Made by a program: the position numbers and the translations under genes. A stretch of DNA of 59,517 nt from Armatimonadota bacterium (GTDB lineage: Bacteria > Cloacimonadota > Cloacimonadia > Cloacimonadales > TCS61). The stretch spans positions 1 to 59,517 of the forward strand of contig JABMPU010000088.1 of NCBI GenBank assembly GCA_013203665.1, written 5' to 3'. Below are positions 17,356 to 26,888 of this stretch, one piece after another. Numbering within the stretch: the first letter of the stretch is position 1; every line of letters starts with the position of its first letter. Under the pieces are notes generated by a model that saw nothing but the letters and a program-made list of their open reading frames with translations, searched no databases and was not told where the DNA came from.

Positions 17356-18066
17356 TTATAGCTTCTGAACCGCAATAAAATAAGCATAACCAACGTTATC
17401 AAGCAAATTCTTTTTAACAGGAACTTCGAGAAGTTCACGAACACAATATTTGCCTTCTCCCCACCTCGTAATCAAATAGAGTATTTGAACAAGATCTGCT
17501 CCAAATGGATCTAGCTCTGTAGCCATTGATGGTTCGTTATTGGATGTGTGCTCAATGATGCAAAGACCTCCGGTTTTTAAACAGTTTATCCAGGCATTTA
17601 AGCATTTATGGGGATTATAACTGTGATCAAACGAATTACTGTAAATGAAATCTGTCGCATTTATCCACTCCGGTTTGGTTTCATGAAAATCCCATTGAAT
17701 TGTGTGCGGAAAATGTTCTGCTGTATCTGAAATCTCCGTGCCTATAACATTACAGTGGAGATACTTTCTAAACCATTCTTGTTCCTTTCCATTTCGCGTT
17801 CCATGACAAATTCCAAATTTGGGTTGTCCGGAAATTTTCTTTATATAATCAGAAAGGAAAGCAATATTCTCTTCAACTGCCCAAACCCAATCAATTTTAC
17901 TTTTATTTCCATCAATTTGAATTTGCTTATACTTTTCATAATCAAATGTTCCATCTTTTTTTATGAACCTATATAGTGTAAAACCAGGTCTTTCAATTCG
18001 ATTTGGAATCTTCCTTATTTCATATCCAAATCGGCTCAAGAAGCGCTTGGTAAATTCTTTAATCAT
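17356..18066 (-). CDS. SAM-dependent methyltransferase-like protein (copy 1 of tandem pair)
   Basis: This 236-residue paralogue has the same layout as its neighbour: N-terminal RPGFTLYRFIKKDGTFDY segment, then FGICHGTRNGKEQEWF, NVIGTEISDTA, DFIYSNSFDHSYNP and KTGGLCIIEHTS. ATG at 18066 is preferred over the in-frame TTG at 18087 because it aligns with the start of the other copy and has GGAG ten bases upstream. A TTGACA-type promoter lies upstream (18106-18134). The long shared run around the SAM-binding loop suggests recent duplication or conversion between the two. Confidence 0.8.
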   Translation of the reverse strand: MIKEFTKRFLSRFGYEIRKIPNRIERPGFTLYRFIKKDGTFDYEKYKQIQIDGNKSKIDWVWAVEENIAFLSDYIKKISGQPKFGICHGTRNGKEQEWFRKYLHCNVIGTEISDTAEHFPHTIQWDFHETKPEWINATDFIYSNSFDHSYNPHKCLNAWINCLKTGGLCIIEHTSNNEPSMATELDPFGADLVQILYLITRWGEGKYCVRELLEVPVKKNLLDNVGYAYFIAVQKL

Positions 18067-18105
18067 ATAAATCTTTCTCCTTATCAATTAATTGGATCAA
18101 TTCTT

Positions 18106-18134
18106 TAAATAATGTGACTGAGCTTTCGTGTCAA
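18106..18134 (-). promoter_or_regulatory. Probable promoter of the methyltransferase pair
   Basis: On the minus strand TTGACA (18134-18129) is followed after 17 bp by TATTTA (18111-18106). The -35 is perfect and the -10 poor. It lies about 40 bp upstream of the chosen start at 18066. Confidence 0.4.
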
Positions 18135-18184
18135 TAAAATCTTTCGTATAATCACCAAAGTTCAAATTCATTTATTGCTTTTTT

Positions 18185-18215
18185 TGGCATAATCATATTA
18201 TTTGAATCAAATAAT
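18185..18215 (+). promoter_or_regulatory. Extended -10 promoter with overlapping palindromic operator, upstream of mfd
   Basis: TGGCATAAT (18185-18193) reads as an extended -10 element. Immediately after it, where transcription would begin, ATTATTTGA and TCAAATAAT form a perfect 9-bp inverted repeat about one central base (18197-18215). That position suits a repressor site. The -35 region is weak. Confidence 0.4.
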
Positions 18216-18303
18216 TATTAGCTTGGACTGACTCTTTTCAAGAGAATTTTGGGAGTTGTTTTTCTTCTTGACTCAAATGCCAGGCTCTCAAACTTCGCAA
18301 TTT

Positions 18304-21300
18304 ATGAGTATTTTTTACAATAAGATAAGTGCAATCATAGAAATATCTGATTTTTTCAAGCAGTTTGATTCAGTTGTTGCATCTCAGAAATCTGGAACTT
18401 TCTTTTACAATTTAAATCGTTCTACCAAATCAATGTTATTGACAAGAGCATTCAAAGAGACAGAAAAAAACATACTCTTTGTGTCTGCGGATGACAAGGT
18501 GGCAGAAGATTACCTGGAAGATTTTGATCTTCTGGTGGGAAAAGAATCCGCACATTTTTTGCCGGACTACGAAGTGCTTCCCTATGAACAGCGTTCTCCA
18601 CATTACATGATTCGTGCTCAAAGAATCGAAACTTTAACTGCTGCTGTTTCCGGCAAACCTTGTATTTACTGTCTTTCCATCCGTTCTTTTCTCAGGAAAA
18701 TTGCAGCATCAGAAACTTATAGAAAAAATATAATAACTCTAAACAAAAATGAAGAATATAATCCGGAAATACTCATATCTAATCTGGTTGGGATGGGATA
18801 CGAAAATCAATTCCAGGTTTCCAAGGTTGGAGAAATTGCCCGTCGTGGTGGCATTATAGATGTTTTTAGTCCGAACTCCTACAAGCCTGTAAGAATTGAG
18901 TTTTTTGGAGATGAGGTTGAATCGATACGTGTTTTTTCCATCAGTTCGCAGCGTTCCACAGGTGAAGAATTAGATTCAGTGATTCTGATTCCTTCCCGCG
19001 AATTTTCGCTCCACGATATCGATACTGAAGAAAAGTTGTGGGAACGAATTCATAAAGATGGCTTTTATGAAGGAATCGAGCTTGATGCTTCTCTTCTTCT
19101 TCCGAAAGTTGAAACTTTTTTAGAGTATTTTTCATCGAAAAATTGTCTGATTTTCTGGGATGAGTTTCATTTTTTTCCATCATATTTTAATGAGATCTTT
19201 GATGAAACAACCGCTCTTTTTCAGAAGATTCGTTCAAAATATAAGAAACGCATAATCCCTGAGCCTGAAGATATTTTTGAGAATGAAAGATTTATTGGCA
19301 AACTTTTCAGGAAATATTCAAACTACTTCCTTTCCGGTTCATTTCAGGATTTTAAGGAAATAACTGAAAAAATCGAAACTCCAATAACTTCACAATCTAA
19401 TATGCACGGAAGTTTGGAAACCCTGGAAATAGAACTCTCCAATAAATTAGATGATGGATATCGCATTTTCATCCAATCCGATAATACAAGCCAGAGTAAA
19501 CGTATGATGGATTTACTCCCGCAATTCGAAGAGCGAATTGATTTTTGTATCGGGGTTTTGCAAAATGGGTTCAACTTGATGGATGCAAAACTTGCAGTTT
19601 TTACAGACCATGAAATTTTCAGCAGGTACAAACGTAAAAGACGTCTAACAAGATTTTCCAAAGATGAAGCTCTGGTTGATTACGAATCTTTGAAACCCGG
19701 AGATTACGTGGTTCACATCGATCATGGAATCGGAATTTATGCTGGTCTCAAAAAACTGCCTGTTGATGGAAATCAAATAGAATGTTTAATTCTAAAATAT
19801 TCCGGTAATGATGCGATTTATGTTCCTACTTTTCAGCTTTCTCTGGTTTCAAAATTTGTTTCTGAAGAAGGGATTGCTCCTATAATTCACAAACTGGGAA
19901 GCAAAAAATGGGAAAACACAAAAAGCCGTGCTAAAAAACAAATCGAACTGGTTGCGGAAGATTTGATAAAACTTTATGCAGAACGAAAACTGCGAAAAGG
20001 AATTCCTTTTGAACCTGATGCAAGCTGGCAAATCGAGATGGAAAATTCATTTATTTATGAGGATACGCCGGACCAGATAACTGCAACCAAAGAGATAAAA
20101 GCAGATATGGAATCTGATACGCCGATGGAGCGTCTTCTTTGTGGTGATGTGGGATTTGGAAAAACAGAAGTTGCCCTTCGTGCTGCATTTAAGGCAGTTT
20201 TGAGCGGTTGGCAAGTTGCAATTCTGGTTCCCACCACTCTCCTGGCTGAACAGCATTACCTGGTTTTTAAAGAACGTCTGGCACAATATCCTCTTCGTAT
20301 TTCGATGTTCAGCAGATTTCGTTCTAAAGCAAATCTAAAAAAAGATATTGTTAAGCTTTCAACAGGTGAAATCGATATAGCTATTGGAACTCACAGGCTC
20401 TTTTCTAAAGATATAAAATATAAAAAACTGGGGCTGCTTATTATCGATGAAGAGCATCGTTTCGGTGTTCGGCACAAAGATAAATTGCGCCAAATGAAAT
20501 CTAATGTTGATACGCTTTATATGAGTGCTACTCCCATTCCACGCACAATGTATATGGCTCTTTCCAGATTGAAAGAACTATCGCTAATTCGTACATCACC
20601 AAAAGCCCGTTTACCCATCAGAACGGTTATTGTTCCTTATGATAAAGAAATAATAAAAGATGCTATAAATCGTGAAGTTGATCGCGGTGGTCAGGTTTTT
20701 TTTGTTCATAATCGCGTTCAAACTATAGAAAGTATTGCCACCGAACTGAGAAAATTATTGCCGCTCGTTACTTTTGAAATCGGTCACGGTCAGCTTCCTG
20801 AAAAACAGTTAGAAGCAGTTACATTAGATTTTGCTCATCATAAATTCGATGTCTTGATTGCCACAACTATCATAGAATCAGGTCTTGATATTCCAAATGC
20901 AAACACAATCATTGTTAATCGTGCCGATACATTCGGTTTGGCTCAATTATACCAGATACGCGGACGTGTGGGCAGGAGTAATCGTCGAGCGTATGCTTAT
21001 TTGATAATTCCTCCTAAACTTCATGATGAAGCGCGAAAAAGGCTGGAAACTTTAACAGAATACGAATCTCTTGGAAGCGGATATCAAATTGCTATGAAAG
21101 ATATGGAGCTTCGGGGAGCAGGCACTCTTCTGGGAACAAAACAAAGCGGAATAATTAATTCAGTTGGATTTAATTATTATAATAGGCTTTTGGAGCGAGC
21201 AATTAAAAATATCCAAGCAGAAAAACCAAAAGAATTCTGGTTGGAAGAAGAACATCGCAATTTTCATCGTATCAAAATCGGAGGTGCTCTCTACTTTCCA

Positions 21301-21720
21301 AAAGAATATATTTCCAATGAAAAAGAAAGATTGGAAATCTACAGGAAAATGCTTAACTTTAAAAACCTAAAAGAATTTGATATATTGGAAAATGAACTTA
21401 TCGATAGATTTGGAAAAATCCCTGAACTGGCAAAAAAAGTATTATTATACTACAAATTGAGATTGCTGGTAAAAATATCTAAACTCGAATCTGTTGATTT
21501 GAAACAGAAACACATCGTTTTAGAATTCAACAATAAACGTTTGCCATCCAGAGAATCAATCACAAAATTAATTGAACATTTTAATTATCCTGTAGCTTTC
21601 GATACAACTCGCAATCTGAAAATCTCATTCAAAATTTCGAAAAATAGAGAAATATCAAAGGAAACGTTTATAAAAAAATGTCTGGATATTTTGGATTATA
21701 TTATTGAAAATCAAAGATAA
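18304..21720 (+). CDS. mfd: Transcription-repair coupling factor Mfd
   Basis: Mfd removes stalled RNA polymerase from DNA lesions and recruits UvrA. The about 1138-residue protein has the whole architecture: UvrB-like N-terminal region with FLPDYEVLPYEQRSP, the polymerase-binding domain (GDYVVHIDHGIGIYAG), a superfamily-2 helicase motor with Walker A GDVGFGKTEVALRAAF, DEEH box (IIDEEHRFGVRHKDKL), SATPIPRTMYMAL and RGRVGRSNRRAYAY, then the TRCF domain. The start is not certain: TTG 18256, ATG 18277 and ATG 18304 are in frame and none has a clear ribosome site; I took the last. It stands alone behind its own promoter. Confidence 0.96.
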   Translation: MSIFYNKISAIIEISDFFKQFDSVVASQKSGTFFYNLNRSTKSMLLTRAFKETEKNILFVSADDKVAEDYLEDFDLLVGKESAHFLPDYEVLPYEQRSPHYMIRAQRIETLTAAVSGKPCIYCLSIRSFLRKIAASETYRKNIITLNKNEEYNPEILISNLVGMGYENQFQVSKVGEIARRGGIIDVFSPNSYKPVRIEFFGDEVESIRVFSISSQRSTGEELDSVILIPSREFSLHDIDTEEKLWERIHKDGFYEGIELDASLLLPKVETFLEYFSSKNCLIFWDEFHFFPSYFNEIFDETTALFQKIRSKYKKRIIPEPEDIFENERFIGKLFRKYSNYFLSGSFQDFKEITEKIETPITSQSNMHGSLETLEIELSNKLDDGYRIFIQSDNTSQSKRMMDLLPQFEERIDFCIGVLQNGFNLMDAKLAVFTDHEIFSRYKRKRRLTRFSKDEALVDYESLKPGDYVVHIDHGIGIYAGLKKLPVDGNQIECLILKYSGNDAIYVPTFQLSLVSKFVSEEGIAPIIHKLGSKKWENTKSRAKKQIELVAEDLIKLYAERKLRKGIPFEPDASWQIEMENSFIYEDTPDQITATKEIKADMESDTPMERLLCGDVGFGKTEVALRAAFKAVLSGWQVAILVPTTLLAEQHYLVFKERLAQYPLRISMFSRFRSKANLKKDIVKLSTGEIDIAIGTHRLFSKDIKYKKLGLLIIDEEHRFGVRHKDKLRQMKSNVDTLYMSATPIPRTMYMALSRLKELSLIRTSPKARLPIRTVIVPYDKEIIKDAINREVDRGGQVFFVHNRVQTIESIATELRKLLPLVTFEIGHGQLPEKQLEAVTLDFAHHKFDVLIATTIIESGLDIPNANTIIVNRADTFGLAQLYQIRGRVGRSNRRAYAYLIIPPKLHDEARKRLETLTEYESLGSGYQIAMKDMELRGAGTLLGTKQSGIINSVGFNYYNRLLERAIKNIQAEKPKEFWLEEEHRNFHRIKIGGALYFPKEYISNEKERLEIYRKMLNFKNLKEFDILENELIDRFGKIPELAKKVLLYYKLRLLVKISKLESVDLKQKHIVLEFNNKRLPSRESITKLIEHFNYPVAFDTTRNLKISFKISKNREISKETFIKKCLDILDYIIENQR

Positions 21721-21786
21721 ATCAGATTTTATTAAGGCTGAAAAGATTTGACAAAAAAACCCGATAACAGATTTTTTCCTAAATTT

Positions 21787-21795
21787 TGATATAAT
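21787..21795 (+). promoter_or_regulatory. Extended -10 promoter for the SLBB gene cluster
   Basis: TGATATAAT is a perfect TGnTATAAT extended -10, about 85 bp upstream of the ATG at 21880. The TTGACA at 21748 is too far away (36 bp) to be its -35. Confidence 0.5.
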
Positions 21796-21879
21796 AAGAT
21801 ATTTGAGGTTAGAATTTTTTATGAGTTCGTACTTAAATAAGATAATAAGATAATATTGAAAATAGAAAAGGATAAATAA

Positions 21880-23196
21880 ATGCATAAAAAAAGGTTGTTT
21901 TTAGTTGTACTAATTTTATCAACTCTGTGTTTTCTTGCAGCTTTAGAATTAAACCCATCAAATTTTTCTGCCACTTTTTACAGTATTTCTGTGGTTGGAA
22001 GTGTAAAAAGTCCCGGCATCTATCACATGCCGCCTGCCAGTAGAATTTCTGAGGTAATTAAAATTGCAAATGCAATCCCGGATTCCCTGCTTCCAGAAAA
22101 ACTCGCAGATTATTCGAATAGAAATATTACATTACGAAGAAATGGAACTGATACGCGAATTGATTTGAAGAAATTTTTTATTTTGGGTGATGAAAAAAAT
22201 AATCCTTATTTGTTAGACGGAGATTTTATCATCGTTCCTGCTATTCAAAAAAGCATACTAGTAGCGGGTGCTGTTAACAGACCGGGTTCTTGCGAATTAA
22301 TCGATGGAGACAGGGTTTCCGATATTATTGCTTTGGCAATGGGTTTGCAGGAAGCAGCCTATTTGGAAAACGCTGAAATTATTCGATACACAAATAACGG
22401 CAAAAAAACTGAAAGTTTTTCTATAAACTTGCAAAATATTATTAATAACACAGATTGCGAAGACAATATTATTTTGCAGAATGATGACAGGCTCATTATC
22501 CGTTTTATTCCGGAATTTCATGAAGAGGAATTCATTACAATAAGAGGTGAAGTACTGTTTCCCGGATATTATTCTATTGAAGAAACTGAGACAACTTTTT
22601 TAGAAATATTGGAAAAATGCGGCGGGCCAACTTCTAACGCAGATCTGCAAAATGCATTCATCCAAAGAAGAAGTAGAGAGGACGTGTTAGATACGGAATT
22701 TGAAAGATTGAAAAAAATGCTTGTTGAAGATATGACCATACTTGAATATGAATATTTCAAAACCAAATCAAGAGAATTAAGAGGAAAATTTGCCATTGCT
22801 TTCGAGAATCTCTGGAACTCAAAAGACAAATCATCAGATATAGTCCTCAAAAATAACGATTTCATCTTTCTGCCGGATAAATCCATTACTATCACTGTTT
22901 CGGGACAGGTTAAGAATCCTGGATTAATCAACTTCGTGCCCGGAAAAAACTATCTTTATTACATTGAGCAGGCGGGTGGTTTTGCCTGGAATGCCAGAAA
23001 AGGAAAAATCCGTTTGATAAAGGCAGATACAGGCGAATGGCTCAAACCAAAGAAAGATACGGTCATTGAGGTTAAAGATATGATTTTTGTGCCGGAAAAA
23101 CCTGACATAGATTACTGGACCCTTACTAAAGATGTTATGAAAATGGCTGCTGAAATGGCAACATTAATCATTGTAATTAAAAGCGTTACCCCATAA
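21880..23196 (+). CDS. SLBB-domain polysaccharide export-type protein
   Basis: The 438-residue exported protein has a signal peptide (about 5-21) and at least three SLBB-type modules, each with the V-x-G-x-V-x-x-P-G pattern: VVGSVKSPGIY, VAGAVNRPGSCEL, IRGEVLFPGYYSI and VSGQVKNPGLINF. The last 20 residues are hydrophobic (MAAEMATLIIVIKSV), which could anchor it in a membrane. Such proteins are the periplasmic or outer-membrane parts of capsule and exopolysaccharide export (Wza-like), but the polysaccharide-export motif at the N-terminus is not obvious. It starts a cluster with an epimerase and an aminotransferase, so a surface glycan role is likely. Confidence 0.85.
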   Translation: MHKKRLFLVVLILSTLCFLAALELNPSNFSATFYSISVVGSVKSPGIYHMPPASRISEVIKIANAIPDSLLPEKLADYSNRNITLRRNGTDTRIDLKKFFILGDEKNNPYLLDGDFIIVPAIQKSILVAGAVNRPGSCELIDGDRVSDIIALAMGLQEAAYLENAEIIRYTNNGKKTESFSINLQNIINNTDCEDNIILQNDDRLIIRFIPEFHEEEFITIRGEVLFPGYYSIEETETTFLEILEKCGGPTSNADLQNAFIQRRSREDVLDTEFERLKKMLVEDMTILEYEYFKTKSRELRGKFAIAFENLWNSKDKSSDIVLKNNDFIFLPDKSITITVSGQVKNPGLINFVPGKNYLYYIEQAGGFAWNARKGKIRLIKADTGEWLKPKKDTVIEVKDMIFVPEKPDIDYWTLTKDVMKMAAEMATLIIVIKSVTP

Positions 23197-23205
23197 GGAG
23201 GTATT

Positions 23206-24165
23206 GTGAAAATATTAATAACAGGTGGAGCAGGATTTATCGGTTCCCATCTTGCAGAAAAACTTTTGGAGACCGGTAATAGCATTTTCATAATTGATAA
23301 TTTATCTACCGGCAGGTTTTCGAATATCAGACATTTAGTGAAAAATCCAAATTTCTCTTACACTATAGATTCAATCTTAAACCACAATGTTTTAAAAGAA
23401 CTGATTAAAAATTGTGACCAGATATATCACTTGGCTGCAGCTGTTGGAGTAAAGTATATCATCGACAACCCGTTGCTTTCCTTAAGAACAAACACGGTAG
23501 GAACTGAAAACGTTCTGGAATATGCAAATGAATATAAGAAAAAAGTAATGGTTGCCTCCACATCTGAAATTTATGGTAAAAGCGATAAGGTTCCCTTCAA
23601 AGAAGAAGATGACAGGTTACTTGGCTCAACACATATTTCTCGATGGAGTTATAGCACTGCAAAAGCTATTGATGAATTTCTGGCTTTAGCTTATTATCGT
23701 GAGAAAAAATTACCTGTTGTGATCGCTCGTTGTTTTAATACTGTCGGGCCTCGCCAAACCGGACAGTATGGAATGGTTATTCCAAAATTTGTTAAGAGCG
23801 CCCTTCTCAATCATCCTATAACTATCTTCGGTGATGGCAAGCAATCCCGTTGTTTTGCCGATGTTACAGATATTGTTAATGGTTTTATTAAATTAATGAA
23901 TGAGCCAAAAGCTGAAGGTGAAATTTTTAATATTGGAAATGATAAGGAAATTACAATTGAAGAACTGGCACACAAAATCAAAAAAATGACAAAGAGCAGA
24001 TCCAAAATTGAATACATCAAATATGAAGACGCTTACGAAGAAGGCTTTGAGGATATGAGACGCAGAATTCCCGACCTTTCCAAAATAAATAAATTAATAG
24101 GATACAAACCAAAATATAGTTTAGATAAAATTCTTGTGCGAATTATAAATTTCTTTGAGAAATAG
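23206..24165 (+). CDS. NAD-dependent nucleotide-sugar epimerase/dehydratase
   Basis: This 319-residue short-chain (extended) dehydrogenase binds NAD through TGGAGFIGS at 6-14 and has the catalytic YSTAK motif near 149-153 (SRWSYSTAKAIDEF). The RCFNTVGPRQTGQYGMV stretch is typical of UDP-glucose/UDP-glucuronate-type enzymes (4-epimerase or decarboxylase); the substrate cannot be fixed. The start is GTG, set by a perfect AAGGAGG eight bases upstream. It follows the SLBB gene by 9 bp and precedes the aminotransferase by 8 bp, so all three should be one transcript for sugar-precursor synthesis. Confidence 0.92.
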   Translation: MKILITGGAGFIGSHLAEKLLETGNSIFIIDNLSTGRFSNIRHLVKNPNFSYTIDSILNHNVLKELIKNCDQIYHLAAAVGVKYIIDNPLLSLRTNTVGTENVLEYANEYKKKVMVASTSEIYGKSDKVPFKEEDDRLLGSTHISRWSYSTAKAIDEFLALAYYREKKLPVVIARCFNTVGPRQTGQYGMVIPKFVKSALLNHPITIFGDGKQSRCFADVTDIVNGFIKLMNEPKAEGEIFNIGNDKEITIEELAHKIKKMTKSRSKIEYIKYEDAYEEGFEDMRRRIPDLSKINKLIGYKPKYSLDKILVRIINFFEK

Positions 24166-24173
24166 GTATAAAT

Positions 24174-25283
24174 TTGAAAGTTCCCCTTTTAGATATAAAC
24201 GCTCAATATAGTCCCATTCTGGATGAAATTCGAGCAGAAATTGAAAAAGTTTTCGCAACCCATGCTTACAAACTTGGTCCTCAGGTAAAAGAATTTGAAG
24301 AAGAGATTCAGCAATTCTGCTCGGTGAAGCACGCAATTGGCTGTTCCTCCGGAACAGATGCGCTTCTTCTGGCTCTTCTCGCACTTAATATCGGAGATGG
24401 AGACGAAGTTATAACAACTCCCTTCACCTTTTTCGCCACAGTTAGCTCAATTCACAGGATTGGCGCTAAACCCGTTTTTATTGATGTCACGCCGGATACT
24501 TACAATATCGATCCAAATAAGATTGAAAAAGCCATAACTGCAAAAACCAAAGCAATAATAGTTGTTCACCTTTTTGGTCAGCCGGCAGAAATGGATAGAA
24601 TAATGGAAATCGCTAAAAAAAATAATCTCAAAGTTGTTGAAGATAATGCTCAGGGAATCGGTGCAAAATTCGATGGCAAAACTGCTGGCGCAATTGGCGA
24701 TATTGGCACCCTTTCATTTTTTCCCAGTAAAAACCTTGGTGCAATGGGTGATGCGGGTATGTGCCTGACAAACAATCCTGATCTGTCAGCAAAACTTTTT
24801 CAGCTTCGGGAACACGGTGAAAACCCGCAATATTATCATAAATGGGTTGGATTGAACAGCCGGTTAGACACAATTCAAGCTGCTGTTCTGCTGGTTAAAC
24901 TTCGTTACCTCGCTGGCTGGTCTGAAATGCGCAGACAAAACGCACGATATTACTATGAAAATATGAGCGATATCCCTCAGATAAAATTACCTTTTATTCA
25001 TAAAAAAGCAGAATCAAATTTCAACCAGTTTACAATCGTTGCAGAAAAACGTGATGAGCTTAAAAATTATTTGATTTCCAAAGATATCGGTTGTGCGATT
25101 TACTATCCCAAGCCTTTGCATCTGCAAGAATGTTTTTCATATTTAAATTACAAAAGTGGTGACTTCCTGATTTCTGAAGAATTATCAAAAAAAGTACTTT
25201 CGATTCCCGTTTATTCAGAACTGTCCAGGCAACAACAGAATTATGTTATTGATTCAATTAGAAATTTCTATAATCAGGAGTAG
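24174..25283 (+). CDS. DegT/DnrJ/EryC1/StrS-family sugar aminotransferase
   Basis: The 369-residue PLP enzyme transfers an amino group to a keto nucleotide sugar. The family signature is present: GCSSGTDALLLALLAL (56-71), TPFTFFAT (82-89), VEDNAQGIGA (155-164), and SFFPSKNLGAMGDAG with Lys186 as the PLP Schiff-base residue. The C-terminal half (EHGENPQYYHKWVGLNSRLDTIQAA) is also typical. The start codon is TTG. Placed 8 bp after the epimerase and 3 bp before etfB, it likely makes an amino-sugar for the glycan exported through the SLBB protein. Confidence 0.93.
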   Translation: MKVPLLDINAQYSPILDEIRAEIEKVFATHAYKLGPQVKEFEEEIQQFCSVKHAIGCSSGTDALLLALLALNIGDGDEVITTPFTFFATVSSIHRIGAKPVFIDVTPDTYNIDPNKIEKAITAKTKAIIVVHLFGQPAEMDRIMEIAKKNNLKVVEDNAQGIGAKFDGKTAGAIGDIGTLSFFPSKNLGAMGDAGMCLTNNPDLSAKLFQLREHGENPQYYHKWVGLNSRLDTIQAAVLLVKLRYLAGWSEMRRQNARYYYENMSDIPQIKLPFIHKKAESNFNQFTIVAEKRDELKNYLISKDIGCAIYYPKPLHLQECFSYLNYKSGDFLISEELSKKVLSIPVYSELSRQQQNYVIDSIRNFYNQE

Positions 25284-25286
25284 GCG

Positions 25287-26069
25287 ATGAATATTATTGT
25301 CTGCGTAAAACAAGTGCCAGATACTACAGATATAAAGATCGATCCGAAAACAAACACCTTAATCCGAGAAGGCATGGAAAGCATTATAAATCCATTTGAC
25401 CTTTATGCAATCGAAGAAGCAATCAGATTAAAAGAACAATTCGGAGGTAAAATCACTGCTTTAAGCATGGGACCTCCTCAAGCTGAAACGGCGCTTCGAG
25501 AAGCTGTATCAATTGGCGTTGATGAAATCACTCTTCTTTCAGACAGGAAATTTGCCGGTGCAGACACTTGGGCAACAAGTCTTACTTTAGCTGAAGCAAT
25601 CAAGAAAATCGGTAATTTTAATATAATTCTTTTTGGTCAACAGGCAATTGACGGAGATACTGCACAGGTGGGACCCGGAGTAGCAACTCATCTGGGAATT
25701 CCTCAAACATGCTTTGTAAGAAAAATCGAAAATCTTGAAAACAACAAAATAATTGTGCAAAGGCTAACGGAAGATGGATATGACCGCATTGAAATGACTC
25801 TTCCTGTGGCAATAACTGTGATCAAAGACATAAACATTCCACGTCTTCCATCTTTGCGTGGAAAACGAAACGCAAAAAAAGCAGAACTGACAACCTGGAC
25901 TGCTGAAGACCTCGGATTAGACGAAAACTTGATAGGTCTGAGCGGCTCGCCAACTCAAGTGGTAAAAATCTTTTCTCCCGAATTCAAAAAGGAAGGAGAA
26001 AAATATGAACTTCCTGCTGAGGAACTTGCTGAAATTCTCTATAAAAAACTCAAAGAATTTGGTAAATAA
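25287..26069 (+). CDS. etfB: Electron transfer flavoprotein, beta subunit
   Basis: A 260-residue EtfB, the AMP- or FAD-binding partner of EtfA. The start MNIIVCVKQVPDTTDIKIDP and the loop FGQQAIDGDTAQVGPGVATHLGIP, plus VIKDINIPRLPSLRGKRNAKKA, are diagnostic. Length is normal. GGAG precedes the ATG. What is odd is the context: etfA normally follows directly, but here lgt comes next, and no EtfA or acyl-CoA dehydrogenase is found anywhere in the window. The alpha subunit is presumably coded elsewhere. Confidence 0.94.
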   Translation: MNIIVCVKQVPDTTDIKIDPKTNTLIREGMESIINPFDLYAIEEAIRLKEQFGGKITALSMGPPQAETALREAVSIGVDEITLLSDRKFAGADTWATSLTLAEAIKKIGNFNIILFGQQAIDGDTAQVGPGVATHLGIPQTCFVRKIENLENNKIIVQRLTEDGYDRIEMTLPVAITVIKDINIPRLPSLRGKRNAKKAELTTWTAEDLGLDENLIGLSGSPTQVVKIFSPEFKKEGEKYELPAEELAEILYKKLKEFGK

Positions 26070-26093
26070 GTATCCTTCTTTTGTTGGTAAAAA

Positions 26094-26888
26094 ATGCTGA
26101 AATATCCAGATATTAATCCTTCGATTATTAAATTTGGTTCCCTCGATATTCGCTGGTACGGTTTTCTTTATATTGTTGGTTTCCTGGTTGGTTACATCTT
26201 TCTGCGAAAACTTTTAAAATACCGAAAAATCAATCTGAAAAAAGAAGAATACGAAAACATGCTCTTCACAATCATGCTTGGCATAATTATTGGTGGACGT
26301 CTCGGTTACATCCTTTTTTACAATCTATCTTACTATTTCATTCATCCCTTAGATATTCTAAAAGTCTGGGAAGGCGGGATGTCATTTCACGGGGGAGCAA
26401 TTGCAGTTATTATTTTAGGATATATCTTCTGTAAAAAACACAAACTCGGTTTTTACCAGCTTGCTGACCCTGTTTTGCCTTTAGCTTCTATCGGAATAGG
26501 TTTGGGTAGACTCGGCAATTTCATAAATGCGGAACTTTACGGTCGCGTAACAAATGTGCCTTGGGCAATGATTTTTCCTACTGATCCGCAAAAATTGCCC
26601 CGTCATCCATCACAACTTTACGAAATATTTTTAGAAGGAATCGTGCTTTTTGTGGTTTCATTTCTTATGCTGCGAAAGATCAGTAAACCCGGATTTGTTT
26701 TCTGGACCTGGATTGGATTGTATGGTCTCTTCAGGTTTCTTGTTGAATTCGTGCGAGAACCGGATACTCAGCTTGGCTTTGTATTAGGACCCTTAACGAT
26801 GGGACAAGTATTGAGTTTATTTATGTTAATCACAGGCATCATAGCTTTAATCATTTTAAAAAGAAAAACCAAAAATGCAGATCTTTGA
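26094..26888 (+). CDS. lgt: Prolipoprotein diacylglyceryl transferase
   Basis: Lgt attaches diacylglycerol to the lipobox cysteine of prolipoproteins in the inner membrane. The 264-residue multi-pass protein shows the family motifs DIRWYGFLYIVGF, GGRLGYILFYN, GGMSFHGG and GRLGNFINAELYGRVTNVPW; the last is the Lgt signature. Several lipoproteins in this window (4238, 26875, 38422, 51500, 52325) are its expected substrates. The 3' end overlaps the next lipoprotein gene by 14 bp. Confidence 0.96.
   Translation: MLKYPDINPSIIKFGSLDIRWYGFLYIVGFLVGYIFLRKLLKYRKINLKKEEYENMLFTIMLGIIIGGRLGYILFYNLSYYFIHPLDILKVWEGGMSFHGGAIAVIILGYIFCKKHKLGFYQLADPVLPLASIGIGLGRLGNFINAELYGRVTNVPWAMIFPTDPQKLPRHPSQLYEIFLEGIVLFVVSFLMLRKISKPGFVFWTWIGLYGLFRFLVEFVREPDTQLGFVLGPLTMGQVLSLFMLITGIIALIILKRKTKNADL

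Noticed and set aside
18941-20286. Antisense open frames within mfd
   Set aside because: They lack ribosome sites and family motifs and lie opposite a strongly conserved gene.
21748-21795. TTGACA at 21748 with TATAAT at 21790 as one promoter
   Set aside because: Spacing is 36 bp, far beyond 16-18. The extended -10 stands by itself.
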